Assembly: GCA_037127915.1 (NCBI GenBank)
Contig: JBAXXL010000018.1
Location: forward strand, 10,969-74,968
Direction of reading: 5' to 3'
Source: JBAXXL01 sp037127915
GTDB taxonomy: Bacteria > Bacteroidota > Ignavibacteria > Kapaibacteriales > UBA2268
DNA length: 64,000 nt
Below the pieces are notes generated by a model. That model searched no databases, was not told the origin of the DNA, and saw only the letters and a list, made by a program, of their open reading frames with translations. Of this stretch, positions 8,779 to 17,349 are shown piece by piece (the stretch's first letter is position 1; each line of letters begins with the position of its first letter). The translations under genes were made by a program, and so were the position numbers.

Positions 8779-10014
8779 ATGAAAAAAATATTTATTCTTG
8801 TATTATTAACATTCGCTTTCAGCAACTTATATGCCGAATCGGACAGCACTGCAAAACCTACTGATTATAGCTTTATAATTCAGGATTCTCCCGCACAGCT
8901 TTTTACTATGGAGCAATTCGACCAATGCTATTTATCGGCTTATAGATTATTTGCCCGAGGATTAAATACAGTAGTTGAAGACAAGCTAACATCAGACCTA
9001 ATACAAATTGGATTACAAACACTAATATTAACGCCGTTATCGCACGAAGAAGGACATAGATCAGTATTAACAGCTCATAATATAGGTTCTATTTCTCAGC
9101 CGTATTTTAACAAATCAGGAGCGGCTTATGTGAAGGGTGTTACAGATGCCACATTGGAAAACCTTCGCGATACCGATTTGCCTACATATATCCGTTTGCA
9201 TACGGCAGGTTTAGAATCGGATTATATGCTGACAAAACAAATGGAAACTATCGGTAGTTTTGAAATGGATAATTACCAAAATTTCAAATGGGAATATTTA
9301 ATGCGCAAGTTAGCAATATTACAATACTATCTTCTAGGTTTGTTCAAATACGATATAGATTTGCCTGAGGAATATAAGGAATTAGAACGTGATATTGTAG
9401 GAATGGATACCTACGGAGCAGTAAAGAATTTATTTCGACCGAAAACATTTTTTTATAGATATACACTTTATACAGACCTGACACAAGAAGAACAAAAATT
9501 CATTTCTCGAGCCGGATACCGCTCATTGCTTAATTTGCTCAATCCTATGATATTCGGCAAGAAGAATTTTAAAATCACCGACGCCTTAAAAATTAATGCC
9601 GGGATGGGTTATACAATGAGCCCGTTCGGCGATTTCATCGACGAAAACCTTTGGGTTAAGTACAAGGAATTAAATTTTGCTTTTTATGCGCGTCAAATGC
9701 AAAATAGAGAAAACTGGTTCCAAGGATTCGGTTTAAGCTTGGTGGATTATAAACCAACTGAAAACATATCATTAAGTTTAGCGGGGCATATTTGGAAACA
9801 GCCGGAAGGTTTGGATTTCAATACTGATAAGGCATTCTCCGGAGGCGCGGTTGATATAGATTTTAAATATTTTTTCTTTAAGAAAGATAATCAAGTACTT
9901 AAAGGGCTATCATTGGATTTGGGCTTGATTTACAAAAGCGTTGGTTTTATGCCTGAAAACATGTTTTTGGGTAGCCAGACAGGAATAAGTTTTGGTACAA
10001 CAATCAGGATATAA
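8779..10014 (+). CDS. Secreted/envelope protein with an HEEGH motif, function unknown
   Basis: This 411-residue protein has a clear signal peptide (first 19 residues, ending LYA). The N-terminal half is helical and carries LSHEEGHRS at residues 88-96, which fits the HExxH zinc-metalloprotease consensus. The C-terminal half (about 270-411) alternates amphipathic strands rich in aromatic residues and ends in a strand (GISFGTTIRI), as in outer-membrane beta-barrels. I do not recognise a named family. A metallopeptidase-like or metal-binding domain attached to a barrel is possible but unproven. It is convergent with the propeller gene downstream. Confidence 0.6.
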   Translation: MKKIFILVLLTFAFSNLYAESDSTAKPTDYSFIIQDSPAQLFTMEQFDQCYLSAYRLFARGLNTVVEDKLTSDLIQIGLQTLILTPLSHEEGHRSVLTAHNIGSISQPYFNKSGAAYVKGVTDATLENLRDTDLPTYIRLHTAGLESDYMLTKQMETIGSFEMDNYQNFKWEYLMRKLAILQYYLLGLFKYDIDLPEEYKELERDIVGMDTYGAVKNLFRPKTFFYRYTLYTDLTQEEQKFISRAGYRSLLNLLNPMIFGKKNFKITDALKINAGMGYTMSPFGDFIDENLWVKYKELNFAFYARQMQNRENWFQGFGLSLVDYKPTENISLSLAGHIWKQPEGLDFNTDKAFSGGAVDIDFKYFFFKKDNQVLKGLSLDLGLIYKSVGFMPENMFLGSQTGISFGTTIRI

Positions 10015-10351
10015 GCAATCAATTTTCTAAGGGAGATTTGGGGAGGAAAGAATAGCACACTGATGACGCAGAATTAATTTTCAATGGTTAATTGTAAATT
10101 GTTAATGGGCAGAAAGGGAAAAAACGTAATTCGTAATTTGAAATTCGTAATTGATTTGTCCATCTTCTTGAATAGCCACGACTTTTAAGTCGTGGTGCGG
10201 ATACACGCGAGATATAATTGGCTTTAGCCCAAATATCAACCACTCCATTGTTCAACCCCTTTGGGGCTGTTATCCCAGCATTGCTCTTTCCACGGGTTTC
10301 ACCCGCGGTTATTGAGATTCAGCCACTTCGTGGCAAAATTGTTCTCATTTT
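10015..10351. repeat. Convergent intergenic gap: dispersed repeats plus a series of short hairpins
   Basis: After a GCACACTGATGACGCAG/TTAATTTTCAATGGTTAAT block and a GTAATTCGTAATTTG tract (about 10125-10156), a run of short hairpins follows: CCACGACTTTTAAGTCGTGG (10176-10195), GGCTTTAGCC (about 10220), CCCCTTTGGGG (about 10257), CGGGTTTCACCCG (about 10303) and GCCACTTCGTGGC (about 10322). The genes on both sides converge here, so the hairpins could end transcription from both directions. Confidence 0.7.
10161..10234. repeat. Composite hairpin element, copy A
   Basis: TTGAATAGCCACG...CGTGG is followed about 25 nt later by GGCTTTAGCCC. Other copies are at 30691-30765 (reversed, with the same CACGAC stem) and 45491-45555 (stem CCACTAGC...GCTAGTGG). 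The stem sequences differ but remain paired. Confidence 0.75.
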
Positions 10352-11668
10352 CTATTCCACAAGAAACTTATAGTTATTTTGCTCTGTTCTGCTTTTTATA
10401 GTTAATATATAAACACCAATTGGCAATGGCTGGTTAATCTGGATTATGTTTTTGCCTATTACAAAAGCTTGCGCGCCAAGATTTGCTACCATTTTGCCTG
10501 TTATATCAAAGACTTGTGTGGATCCTTGAAATGATTCATCAGAATAAAATTCTAATTGATTGTTTTTATATAGGATATAATTGTCTTGGGATTTCGTTGT
10601 TTCATTAACCGAAACTTCTGCTAAATCAAGAAGAGCTAAATTTCCGTGGTAATCGCATAAAACTAATTTTTTGTTATAAACATCTAAATAGGGTGTTTCG
10701 AAATTTATCATTTTCTTTAGTCGATTTTCTTTAAAATCCCAAACTAATAAATATTTTGAATATTTTATTGATATTGTTTTAGTATCTAAGAAATTTCCAA
10801 AACCAAAAATTGTTTTGTATTCAAAAAGATTGCTTATGTCCTCATCATTTATAATTGTTTTTTCTTTAGTCAACATATTATATATATATATATATGTTAT
10901 TTTATTGTTATTAAAATGGCTGTAGGTGTACATTAGATAATTACCATCTGGTGAAAATTGTATTTGGTGATTATAAGGATAAAAGCTTTCCAAACGGGTA
11001 AATCCATATTTATTATCTAGATTAATTAATATAACCGACCGGTTAATATTGTCTCCCTCATAACCAATCGGGTCGTGTGAAACACATACTGCCAGAGTTT
11101 TCCCATCGGGTGAAATTGCTATTTCACCGCCTCCATGAAAGTCATGTCCGCAGAATATTTCAATTTCTTCCAGCGTATTCAAATCGTAAACCCGAATTAC
11201 TCCTGTATTGTTGTTGTCATTATCGATGGTTTCATAAAGCTTTGTACCATCGGGCGACAAACAATAATCAGCGCAAAATCGCAGGTATTTTAATATTTTT
11301 CCGGTTTGAATATTCCATACCGCCAAACCTAAATCTGATTCAGCAAATAGGTATCTTCCATCTTTGGAAATTTGCGGATTGTGTGAGTTTGAAGTAGGTA
11401 TTGTATCAAACTCTCTTAATTCTTTGCCGTTTGAAGCATCAATTAGGATAGGAACTGATTTTTCATTGGGGTAAATATAAGGGTTTTTTAATGAAATAAT
11501 GGAATTCCCATCCGGTAGGAATACAGCACCTCCCCAACCTGGGTAGCCTTCGGTTGGGCCATGATAAAGCGTGTCCACCGTGATCAGCGGTGCCGGTAAT
11601 TCAGCTCGTAGTTGTGAAAATGCGGCTAACACGATAACCATCGCGAGAACAATTCGAATGTAATACAT
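10352..11668 (-). CDS. Secreted WD40-like beta-propeller protein with C-terminal sorting domain (copy 1)
   Basis: About 438 residues from the ATG at 11668. An upstream in-frame ATG would add five polar residues before the signal peptide, so it is less likely. After the signal peptide the protein shows repeated propeller blades with SPDGK/SKDGR turns (ISKDGRYLFAESDLGLAVWNIQTGK; AISPDGKTLAV; FSPDGNYLMY). The last 75 residues form a T9SS-like sorting domain (STQVFDITGKMVANLG...PIGVYILTIK) of a different subtype from the PNPAGDF domains elsewhere in the window. It is a tandem duplicate of the next gene. The passenger may bind a ligand or a surface partner. Its function is unknown. Confidence 0.85.
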   Translation of the reverse strand: MYYIRIVLAMVIVLAAFSQLRAELPAPLITVDTLYHGPTEGYPGWGGAVFLPDGNSIISLKNPYIYPNEKSVPILIDASNGKELREFDTIPTSNSHNPQISKDGRYLFAESDLGLAVWNIQTGKILKYLRFCADYCLSPDGTKLYETIDNDNNNTGVIRVYDLNTLEEIEIFCGHDFHGGGEIAISPDGKTLAVCVSHDPIGYEGDNINRSVILINLDNKYGFTRLESFYPYNHQIQFSPDGNYLMYTYSHFNNNKITYIYIYNMLTKEKTIINDEDISNLFEYKTIFGFGNFLDTKTISIKYSKYLLVWDFKENRLKKMINFETPYLDVYNKKLVLCDYHGNLALLDLAEVSVNETTKSQDNYILYKNNQLEFYSDESFQGSTQVFDITGKMVANLGAQAFVIGKNIIQINQPLPIGVYILTIKSRTEQNNYKFLVE

Positions 11669-11819
11669 AGAGCAGTACTCCAATGTTTGTTGATAAATGA
11701 TTACCGGACACCCGCGCGATAATCGCTTATATTATCAAAATACTTTTGCTGGTTTCTTCGGGAAAGTACCCGAGAAAACATTTAGATTTTACAAAAATAT
11801 ATATTATTCATATATATAA

Positions 11820-11844
11820 GACAAACGAAACGAAAAAAAGATTC
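11820..11844 (-). promoter_or_regulatory. ECF-sigma-like promoter, propeller gene copy 1
   Basis: Read on the minus strand: GAATC, 17 nt (including TTTTTTTCGT), then GTC followed by TTATATATA. The same box-spacer-box occurs upstream of three other secreted-protein genes with identical 17-nt spacing. It lies about 150 nt before the chosen start. Confidence 0.6.
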
Positions 11845-11961
11845 ACTTTTTTTGCATTAATTAAATTAATTCATTTTCATAATTCTAACACACAGTATTA
11901 TAGTTGTTTATAAGAGCATAAACATAGTTTTTTTTTCGATTTTTGTGATAATAATTTGCTG

Positions 11962-11972
11962 TTTTGACAAAA
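11962..11972 (-). promoter_or_regulatory. Distal TTTTGTCAAAA palindrome, copy 1
   Basis: A perfect inverted repeat, TTTTG-N-CAAAA. It lies exactly 117 nt upstream of the GAATC box, a spacing also seen at 13681-13691 and 45908-45918. It could be an activator site, or a remnant of common descent of the whole upstream block. Confidence 0.5.
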
Positions 11973-12067
11973 GGGATTTTTTTTCTGGATTATTTTTAGC
12001 AAGAGCGTGGTGTTGCAAAACGTTAAGATGGACTCCACCTTCCTGATCTGACCCCAAACCCAATCCC

Positions 12068-13387
12068 CTATTCCACAATAAATTTATAGCTATTTTGCTC
12101 TGTTCCGCTTTTTATAGTAAAAATATAAACGCCTATTGCCAATGGCTGGTTAATCTGGATTATGTTTTTTCCCATTACAAAAGCTTGCGCGCCAAGATAT
12201 GCTACCATTTTACCTGTTAAATCAAAGACTTGTGTGGAACCTTGGAATGATTTATCAGAATAAAACTCTAATTGATTGTTGTTATATGATAGATAATTTT
12301 CATTTGGAAGAGATAAATCTTTAACTGGAACAATGGTTTTATTCAAATAACCTATTACACCACGTTGATTACATAAAAGGATTAAACTATCTTTAAAATC
12401 GATAGTTCTATTAGTATTAAATTCTATATAATTTTTTACCCCATTTTCAAGAATATTCCAGGTAAAACAATACCTTATACTACCTGATAAATTAGATATA
12501 GCTGTCATTATTACTTTTTCATTTATGAAAGATGGATTACCGATTCCGAAAACATCAAATCCAAACAGAGTTGATAATTCTTCTCTTTTTATATACTTTT
12601 TCTCCTTTGTTTCTAAATTATATATGTATATACATGTATGGTTCCCGTCATTGTATAGTGATGCTATTCGTCTCCCGTCCGGTGAAAATTGCATTGTCAG
12701 AAAACCAGCCCCAGCAGGCTCTACAACCGTATAATTTTCCTTATCATTTAGATTAATTAAAATAACCTGATTTGTTTGTGTATCTGATGAACCATAGGGT
12801 TTCTTTTCTACTGATACTGCAAGTGTTTGTCCATCGGGAGAAATATCAATACTGTATGCTGATTGTAAACCATAATAAGTTAACGTTTCAATTTCTTGGA
12901 AATTAATCATATCATAGATAGCAATTAATCCTGGATGTTCGGCTTTGTTTGGTAATGTAACATACAATTTTGTTCCATCGGGCGAAATACAAAAATAATG
13001 AATATCCTTTTCAATGGGATAGGTTATTTTTCCTGTTGGAACATCCCAAACTGCCAATTTCGGACCCATCACAGTAGCTAATAATTTAGTACCATCTTTT
13101 GATAATTCAGGATAAAGAGCTGTTTCAATAGGACTTTTGTCCAACGTCCTTAAAATCTCACCCGATTTTGAATCAATGATGTATGGTGTATCTCCCTTTA
13201 TCACGATAATATTCCCATCAGGCAAAAAGAATGCGCCGCTTGCTTCACCTTGCACAGTTTTGCTGAGATCACATAACGTATCCACGTTGATTGTTGGCAC
13301 GTTCGGTTGAGTTTTTACCACTGCCCCGGGCAAGATAAATACGGCTATCATGATAGCAAATGCGAGAACAATTCGAGTGTAATACAT
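12068..13387 (-). CDS. Secreted WD40-like beta-propeller protein with C-terminal sorting domain (copy 2)
   Basis: About 439 residues from the ATG at 13387. The longer frame to 13441 reads into leader DNA shared with copy 1, so I reject it. Architecture is the same as copy 1: signal peptide, blades with SPDGT/SPDGQ/SPDGR turns (CISPDGTKLYVTL; DISPDGQTLAVSV; FSPDGRRIASL), then a near-identical sorting domain (GKMVAYLGAQAFVMGKNI). The signal peptide and sorting domain are better conserved between the two copies than the blades. Exported by T9SS by inference. Confidence 0.85.
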   Translation of the reverse strand: MYYTRIVLAFAIMIAVFILPGAVVKTQPNVPTINVDTLCDLSKTVQGEASGAFFLPDGNIIVIKGDTPYIIDSKSGEILRTLDKSPIETALYPELSKDGTKLLATVMGPKLAVWDVPTGKITYPIEKDIHYFCISPDGTKLYVTLPNKAEHPGLIAIYDMINFQEIETLTYYGLQSAYSIDISPDGQTLAVSVEKKPYGSSDTQTNQVILINLNDKENYTVVEPAGAGFLTMQFSPDGRRIASLYNDGNHTCIYIYNLETKEKKYIKREELSTLFGFDVFGIGNPSFINEKVIMTAISNLSGSIRYCFTWNILENGVKNYIEFNTNRTIDFKDSLILLCNQRGVIGYLNKTIVPVKDLSLPNENYLSYNNNQLEFYSDKSFQGSTQVFDLTGKMVAYLGAQAFVMGKNIIQINQPLAIGVYIFTIKSGTEQNSYKFIVE

Positions 13388-13538
13388 AGAGCAGTACTCC
13401 AATGTTTGTTGATAAATGATTACCTGACACCCGCCCGGCAATCGCTTAAATTATCAAAATACTTTTGTTGGTTTCTTCAGGAAAATACCGGAGAAAACAT
13501 TTAGATTTTACAAAATTATATATTATTCATATATATAA

Positions 13539-13563
13539 GACAAACGAAACGGAAAAAAGATTC
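13539..13563 (-). promoter_or_regulatory. ECF-sigma-like promoter, propeller gene copy 2
   Basis: Minus strand: GAATC, 17 nt (TTTTTTCCGT...), GTC, then TTATATATA. Spacing is identical to the elements at 11820-11844, 33108-33132 and 46036-46060. Confidence 0.6.
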
Positions 13564-13680
13564 ACTTTTTTTGCATTAATTAAATTAATTCTTTTTCATA
13601 ATTCTAACATATTGTATTCACATTGTTTATAAGAACCAAAACATAGTTTTTTTTCCGTTTTTTTTGATAATAATTTGCTG

Positions 13681-13691
13681 TTTTGACAAAA
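13681..13691 (-). promoter_or_regulatory. Distal TTTTGTCAAAA palindrome, copy 2
   Basis: Same inverted repeat as at 11962-11972, again separated by exactly 117 nt from the GAATC box. Confidence 0.5.
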
Positions 13692-13724
13692 GGGTATTTT
13701 ATTTTGGATTATTTTGAGTGAGAG

Positions 13725-13750
13725 CGTTCCAAAGCAGGAGCTTTGGAACG
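13725..13750. repeat. CGTTCC-stem-GGAACG hairpin, copy 1
   Basis: CGTTCCAAAGC pairs with GCTTTGGAACG around AGGA. Related copies at 24408-24433, 28491-28516 and 30542-30567 keep the architecture with altered bases, for example GTTACCAAGC...GCATGGTAAC. Confidence 0.8.
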
Positions 13751-13811
13751 AGGGTCAACGCGTACAAAAATATCTTCCTATACCCCAAACCCAATCCCCT
13801 AAACCCTTCTT

Positions 13812-13945
13812 GAAGATGGATTCCCGATGCCTCGGGAATGACATACGTCTTCTTCTCATTTTCAACTTTCAACTTTCCATTTTCAATTATTCGAAGATGG
13901 ATTCCCGATGCCTCGGGAATGACATTCGTCTTCTTCTCATTTTCA
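13812..13945. repeat. Two tandem 81-bp units with GGATTCCCG...CGGGAATGAC hairpins
   Basis: GAAGATGGATTCCCGATGC starts at 13812 and again at 13893, an 81-bp period. Each unit has the hairpin followed by CGTCTTCTTCTCATTTTCA. A single copy lies at 30757-30786, and degenerate ones lie near 8684-8711 and 30510-30545. Confidence 0.85.
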
Positions 13946-13980
13946 CTTCTTTCTTCACATTAACCATTGACAATTATCAA

Positions 13981-14886
13981 TTAACCATTATCTTCACGGG
14001 TTTGCTCTATGAAAATTTCGTTCATGCTTGGTTCGCAAAGCTCGAATTTGAAAATTTCGGCTGTCGTCAGTGCTTGCTCCAAAATTGAGTTTGGCTTTAT
14101 GGTTTTGTCCAATATTAGAACTTCAATTCTGTTGCTTGTACTTTGATTAATTCTAACAGAATCCATCTCTTTCAGGAAATCAACATTGCCTTCGTATTCC
14201 ATAATAATTGTGTTTTTCCCGAAACTTCGCTTAATATTTCTGACGCTTCCCGACAATATTGCTTTGCCTTTATTAATCAGGCATATATCGTCGCACATAG
14301 TTTCGACTTGATGCATTAAATGGGTTGATAGCACAATAGCTTTTCCCTGCGCTTTCAGTTCTAAAATTATAGTGTTTAGTAATTCAGCATTCACAGGGTC
14401 GAATCCCGAGAACGGCTCATCCAAAATCAGCACCGCAGGATCGTGCAGAATAGTTGTTATAAACTGAAGCTTTTGTTGCATACCTTTCGACAGTTCCTGT
14501 ACCTTCTTATTCTTCCATGACGTAGCATTAAATCTGTCCAGCCAGTAGTCCGCTTTTTTCATTGCATCTGCTTTGCTGACGCCTTTAAGTTCGGCAAAAT
14601 ATAGAATCTGGTCTATAACCTTCATTTTCTTATATAATCCGCGTTCTTCCGGCAGATAACCGATTATATTCTGCATATCGGAATTTACCTCTTTGCCATC
14701 AATAAATATCTGTCCGCTGTCGGGAATAATTATATTATTCATCATACGGATAGTTGTTGTTTTACCTGCTCCGTTCGGTCCCAGCAATCCGAAAATCGCT
14801 TCCCCTTGGACTTCAAAAGAAATGTTATCTACCGCTTTAATATTGGTAAATGTTTTGACTAAATTTTGTACTTTTATTGTGCTCAT
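13981..14886 (-). CDS. ABC transporter ATPase, NatA/DrrA-like (no permease partner adjacent)
   Basis: This 301-residue ATPase has Walker A (GPNGAGKTTTIRM), a Q-loop (YLPEERGLYKKM), the signature LSKGMQQKLQF, Walker B (VLILDEPFSGFDPVN) and H-loop STHLMHQ. The C-terminal extension (about 220-301) ends in PSMNEIFIEQ, as in NatA-type sodium or lipid-linked exporters that work with ABC-2 permeases. No permease gene is adjacent. Downstream lies only repeat DNA, and the stop codon (TAA, 13983-13981) is part of a TTAACCATT-type repeat. That suggests the original 3' neighbourhood was lost or replaced. Confidence 0.9.
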   Translation of the reverse strand: MSTIKVQNLVKTFTNIKAVDNISFEVQGEAIFGLLGPNGAGKTTTIRMMNNIIIPDSGQIFIDGKEVNSDMQNIIGYLPEERGLYKKMKVIDQILYFAELKGVSKADAMKKADYWLDRFNATSWKNKKVQELSKGMQQKLQFITTILHDPAVLILDEPFSGFDPVNAELLNTIILELKAQGKAIVLSTHLMHQVETMCDDICLINKGKAILSGSVRNIKRSFGKNTIIMEYEGNVDFLKEMDSVRINQSTSNRIEVLILDKTIKPNSILEQALTTAEIFKFELCEPSMNEIFIEQTREDNG

Positions 14887-15037
14887 GTTTTCGATCTTAG
14901 ATTAATAATAACTTATATACGTTTATTTCGAGTTAACAGTTTCGATTATTTTTAAAATAATTTGTAATTTTCTTTGATAATTGCTAATTTAAAAAATAAT
15001 TTTTACATATTTTTCAAATATACTTAAAAAAAACGCA
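14887..15037. promoter_or_regulatory. Divergent promoter region
   Basis: A 151-bp AT-rich gap between the divergent ABC ATPase and aminopeptidase genes. No repeat family of the window is present. It probably carries both promoters, but I cannot assign boxes with confidence. Confidence 0.4.
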
Positions 15038-16813
15038 ATGACGATAAAAGATAAACTTGGATTGTTCCGCTCGGAAATGAAAAATCATAATCTGGCGGCA
15101 TATATAATTCCTTCGAGTGACGCTCATATAAGTGAATATACGGCAGATTGCTGGAAATCTATCGAATGGATTTCGGGTTTCACCGGCGAAGCCGCTACTG
15201 TGGTTATCACAGAAACAAGTGCAAATCTTTGGGTAGATTCGCGGTTTTTTATTCAAGCTGAAAAGCAAATCGCCGGAACGGAATTTATTCTGCATAAATT
15301 AAAAATGCCAGGAGTGAAAGATTTTCCGGATTGGATAATGGAAAATATCAGCTCCGCCACAATGATTGGAATAGACGGCTACGTTTTTCAGGTTAATGCG
15401 GCAAAAAATTTAGAACGCTTGTTAAAACAAAAAAACATAGTTCTTGCTTATGAATTCGATATACCCGGAAAACTTTGGGAGTTTCGTCCCGAAATTCCTA
15501 CAAATAAGATATTTCTTCAGGATGAAAAATATTCGGGTGCAAGCGCTGAGAACAAAATCGGGCAAGTACGCCAAAAAATGCAAGCCGCCGGTGCAGATGT
15601 GCACATAATTGCAACATTGGACGACACTGCTTGGATTTTAAACATTCGCGGTAAAGACATAGAATGCAACCCGACTCCTATAGCCTATTCTGCGATTGAG
15701 CACGATAAAGCGTTGCTTTTTATCACGGAAACCAAAGTTCCGAGCGAAGTTAGACGCTACCTCGAGAGCAGTGGTGTAGAAATCCACGATTATTATCAAA
15801 TAGAGAACTATATCAAGAGTTTGGATGACGTAAAATTATTGCTCGACCCGGCTCGAATGAATTATAAATTATATAAAAATGTAAACGATAGCGTAAAAAT
15901 AATCGAACAGATGAATCCTTCAACAAAATTGAAAGCGGTTAAAAACGCTGTCGAAATTAAAGGAATGAAAGCCGCGCTTCTGCGCGACGGTGCCGCGATG
16001 GTCAAGTTTTTCCATTGGCTGGAAAATAGTATAGGAAAAGAAATTATTTCGGAAGTTTCCGCGGCTGAAAAAATGAAAGATTTCAGAGCGGAATCGAATA
16101 TGTATCTGGGCGAAAGCTTCGAAACTATATCGGCATATAAAGCCAATGGTGCTATCGTTCATTATGTTGCCAATGAGGAAAACAATGCTACATTGGAGCC
16201 GGATGGATTTTTCCTCACCGATTCCGGTGGACAATATTATGACGGTACAACCGATATAACGCGAATGATTCATCTTTCGGAACCAACCGAAATTGAAAAA
16301 CTTGATTATACGAATATTTTACGCGGTGTTATAGAACTTTCGATGGCGAAGTTTCCGAAAAACACCCGCGGTGCTCAACTCGATGTTTTAGCCCGCCAAT
16401 ATATTTGGAAAAATTCACAGAATTATATGCACGGAACAGGCCACGGCGTAGGCTGTTTCCTGAATGTTCACGAAGGTCCTCAAAGTATCCGCATGGAAGA
16501 AAATCCAATAATTTTAGAACCAGGGATGATGATTACCAATGAACCCGGACTTTACAAAGAAAATCAATATGGCGTCAGAATTGAAAATATAATTATGGTT
16601 GCCGAAGATATAACGAGCGAATTTGGAGATTTTTTCAAATTTGAGACGCTGACTTTATGTCCAATTGATTTAAAAGCCGTAAATTTGAATTTGATGAGCG
16701 GCGAACAGATAAAATGGCTTAACGATTATCATCTTCGCGTTCGTGAAGAACTCGAACCATTGCTCGAAGGCGAGCTAAAAGAGTATTTGTATGAAAAAAC
16801 AAGAGCGATATAG
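15038..16813 (+). CDS. Xaa-Pro aminopeptidase (aminopeptidase P, M24B family)
   Basis: This 591-residue enzyme is of eukaryote-like APP1 length with three domains: two creatinase-like N-terminal domains (about 1-150 and 160-300) and a pita-bread metallopeptidase domain (about 305-590). Metal ligands fit the family: Asp395 and Asp406 in TDSGGQYYDGTTDITR, His469 in MHGTGHGVG, Glu502 in TNEPGLY and Glu516 in YGVRIENI. It removes N-terminal residues preceding proline and is cytoplasmic with no signal peptide. The mreD-like gene follows 5 nt downstream. Confidence 0.95.
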   Translation: MTIKDKLGLFRSEMKNHNLAAYIIPSSDAHISEYTADCWKSIEWISGFTGEAATVVITETSANLWVDSRFFIQAEKQIAGTEFILHKLKMPGVKDFPDWIMENISSATMIGIDGYVFQVNAAKNLERLLKQKNIVLAYEFDIPGKLWEFRPEIPTNKIFLQDEKYSGASAENKIGQVRQKMQAAGADVHIIATLDDTAWILNIRGKDIECNPTPIAYSAIEHDKALLFITETKVPSEVRRYLESSGVEIHDYYQIENYIKSLDDVKLLLDPARMNYKLYKNVNDSVKIIEQMNPSTKLKAVKNAVEIKGMKAALLRDGAAMVKFFHWLENSIGKEIISEVSAAEKMKDFRAESNMYLGESFETISAYKANGAIVHYVANEENNATLEPDGFFLTDSGGQYYDGTTDITRMIHLSEPTEIEKLDYTNILRGVIELSMAKFPKNTRGAQLDVLARQYIWKNSQNYMHGTGHGVGCFLNVHEGPQSIRMEENPIILEPGMMITNEPGLYKENQYGVRIENIIMVAEDITSEFGDFFKFETLTLCPIDLKAVNLNLMSGEQIKWLNDYHLRVREELEPLLEGELKEYLYEKTRAI

Positions 16814-16818
16814 AAGAT

Positions 16819-17349
16819 ATGGCAAAAACTAAGTTAACAATATTGAACAATGTTCCTATTAAAAAATATGCTATTTATATGGGTATGGGGATTTTGTTAT
16901 GCCTGCTACAAATTTCGGCGGTAGGTTTAATAGCAATTGGTCCTTTAGTACCGGATTTGGTTTTGATTTTAGTCGTTTACATAGCTGTAAATGAAGGTAA
17001 ATTTGCCGGACTTATAGCGGCTTTTGTGTTGGGATTGATGTTCGATTTTTTCACTTTGGATTTGATTGGTGTCAATATTTTAGCGAAATCAACTGCGGCT
17101 CTGCTGGCAGGATTTTTTCATAGAGAAGAGGGACATAAACAAATAACAGCCGATTATAAGTTTTTGCTTGTTGTATTTTTATGCAGTTTCCTTCATAATA
17201 GCATTTATGGTATAATTAATATCAGCGCATATAAAATGAATTTTGTACGTTTTTTCTTGGAATACGCCGTTGGCGCGTCTATATATACGGCCGCAATGGG
17301 GATATTCCCTTATGTTTATTCATCTAACAAACAAGCTAAGGTAGTATAA
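16819..17349 (+). CDS. mreD: Rod shape-determining protein MreD-like membrane protein
   Basis: This 176-residue integral membrane protein has about five helices. Its central pattern (GPLVPDLVLILVVYIAVNEG, then GLIAAFVLGLMFDFF and IGVNILAKSTAALLAGFF) matches MreD: an early PDL in the second helix and a glycine-rich third helix followed by D/F. MreD works with MreB/MreC in the elongasome. The usual mreB, mreC, pbp2 and rodA neighbours are absent here, so the name rests on sequence only. Confidence 0.7.
   Translation: MAKTKLTILNNVPIKKYAIYMGMGILLCLLQISAVGLIAIGPLVPDLVLILVVYIAVNEGKFAGLIAAFVLGLMFDFFTLDLIGVNILAKSTAALLAGFFHREEGHKQITADYKFLLVVFLCSFLHNSIYGIINISAYKMNFVRFFLEYAVGASIYTAAMGIFPYVYSSNKQAKVV

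Larger units (their letters stand above)
11684..12067. promoter_or_regulatory. Duplicated upstream region of the propeller gene (copy 1)
   Basis: Nearly all of this gap (to about 12007) matches 13400-13726 upstream of the paralogue. It therefore contains a 150-nt 5' leader, the ECF-like promoter and a distal palindrome. The last 60 bases (12008-12067) are unique and include AGATGGACTCCACC, half of the palindrome found inside two sorting domains. Confidence 0.8.
13442..13980. repeat. Intergenic gap: duplicated promoter region, then hairpin repeats
   Basis: Positions 13442-13726 duplicate the upstream region of the neighbouring paralogue. Next come a CGTTCC...GGAACG hairpin (13725-13750), an 81-bp tandem repeat carrying GGATTCCCG hairpins (13812-13945), and a TTAACCATTGACAATTATCA tract that runs into the end of the ABC ATPase gene. 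No gene is visible. An open frame here (13714-14088, plus strand) consists only of repeats. Confidence 0.75.

Noticed and set aside
12068..13441. Extended N-terminus of the second propeller protein (18 extra residues)
   Set aside because: The extra codons are leader DNA shared with the paralogue, whose frame lacks the same extension, and they would precede the signal peptide.
13714..14088. 124-codon plus-strand ORF
   Set aside because: It is composed of the tandem GGATTCCCG repeat units and antisense ABC ATPase sequence. The internal protein repeat simply reflects the 81-bp DNA repeat.
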